Assembly: GCA_044868295.1 (NCBI GenBank)
Contig: JBIOWF010000191.1
Span: 1-43,491, forward strand
Direction: 5' to 3'
Length of the DNA stretch: 43,491 bases
DNA from: JBIOWF01 sp044868295
GTDB lineage: Bacteria; Actinomycetota; Actinomycetes; Streptosporangiales; Streptosporangiaceae
Part shown: in pieces, positions 43,255 through 43,491 of the stretch
How the letters are laid out: every line of letters begins with the position of its first letter
Position numbering within the stretch: position 1 is the stretch's first letter
Notes under the pieces: generated by a model
Told to the model about the DNA's origin: nothing
The model's database searches: none
The model's input: only the letters and a program-made list of their open reading frames with translations
Position numbers and translations under genes: made by a program

Positions 43255-43491
43255 AATGGCCTCGGTGTCCTTCGCTGTCGTCTGAACAAGTATCGTGCGG
43301 CCGAAGGCCGCTGAATGTCCCACGTAGCAGACACGCCGGCCTGCGATTTTCTTCCGTGATCCGGCAGTTGCCTCGGTCACTTCCCGGTCATCGGAGTCCG
43401 ATGGCCGGATGCGGGCCGAGCCAGCTGCGGGATCACGGTTCGTGGGGCGGGAGTCTCGCGACCCCCTTCGTGGTTCGGCGGTCAGGCCCTC
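43255..43491. other. Upstream region of the S10 operon
   Basis: 237 nt to the window end with no gene seen. It contains a perfect GCGGCC-GAA-GGCCGC hairpin (43297-43311) about 43 nt before rpsJ. A convincing promoter could not be identified; in related bacteria tuf lies upstream. Confidence 0.6.

Overview
This is a GC-rich actinobacterial chromosome segment. Gene content, the frequent GTG/TTG starts, overlapping stop/start codons and the class F sortase suggest an actinomycete of the Streptosporangiales type (Nonomuraea, Streptosporangium, Microbispora and relatives). That placement is inference from gene style, not from a search. Nearly everything is conserved housekeeping DNA. The S10, spc and alpha ribosomal operons are intact and run on the minus strand from about 43.3 kb down to 24.7 kb. 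They are followed on the same strand by truA, rplM-rpsI-glmM and a tRNA-modification/cell-wall block.

Reading along the minus strand: rpsJ to rpsQ (S10 operon, 43254-37752); rplN to rplO (spc part, 37564-33289); secY-adk-map (33109-30250); a DUF1707 membrane protein and a secreted aromatic-rich protein; infA-rpmJ-rpsM-rpsK-rpsD-rpoA-rplQ (28694-24651); truA. These supply ribosomal proteins, the Sec channel, adenylate kinase, methionine aminopeptidase, IF-1 and RNA polymerase alpha. Intergenic hairpins divide the cluster into smaller transcriptional segments, and a related short sequence recurs in four of its gaps.

Between truA and rplM sits a plus-strand accessory island (18429-23272). It holds a membrane-anchored CAP-domain protein and two single-span membrane proteins of 275 and 948 residues. 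The two differ completely in their cytoplasmic part but share one C-terminal extracellular domain, which I do not recognise. The intergenic DNA on both sides contains degenerate direct repeats. This island is the best candidate in the window for an undescribed system.

Below glmM, and separated from it by a perfect bidirectional terminator, is a plus-strand group: coaA, then a four-gene ABC-2 transporter operon (two ATPase/permease pairs). A PhoX-type phosphatase lies divergent to coaA. The left end (9105-1, minus strand) carries acpS, nnr, alr, an alpha/beta hydrolase, tsaE, a secreted protein plus class F sortase, tsaB, rimI, tsaD and a truncated unknown gene. TsaB, TsaD and TsaE make the t6A modification of tRNA. 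The sortase pair is lodged inside that operon.

The most notable small-scale signals are: a tandem copy of the rplP 3' end that forms a 22-codon mini-ORF coupled by TGATG to both rplP and rpmC; an 18-codon mini-ORF with a strong Shine-Dalgarno sequence inside the ABC operon; a long repetitive insertion inside TruA; a serine-rich tandem-repeat insertion inside Nnr; and a three-tier palindrome just after map. No tRNA, rRNA, CRISPR array or intact insertion sequence was seen.
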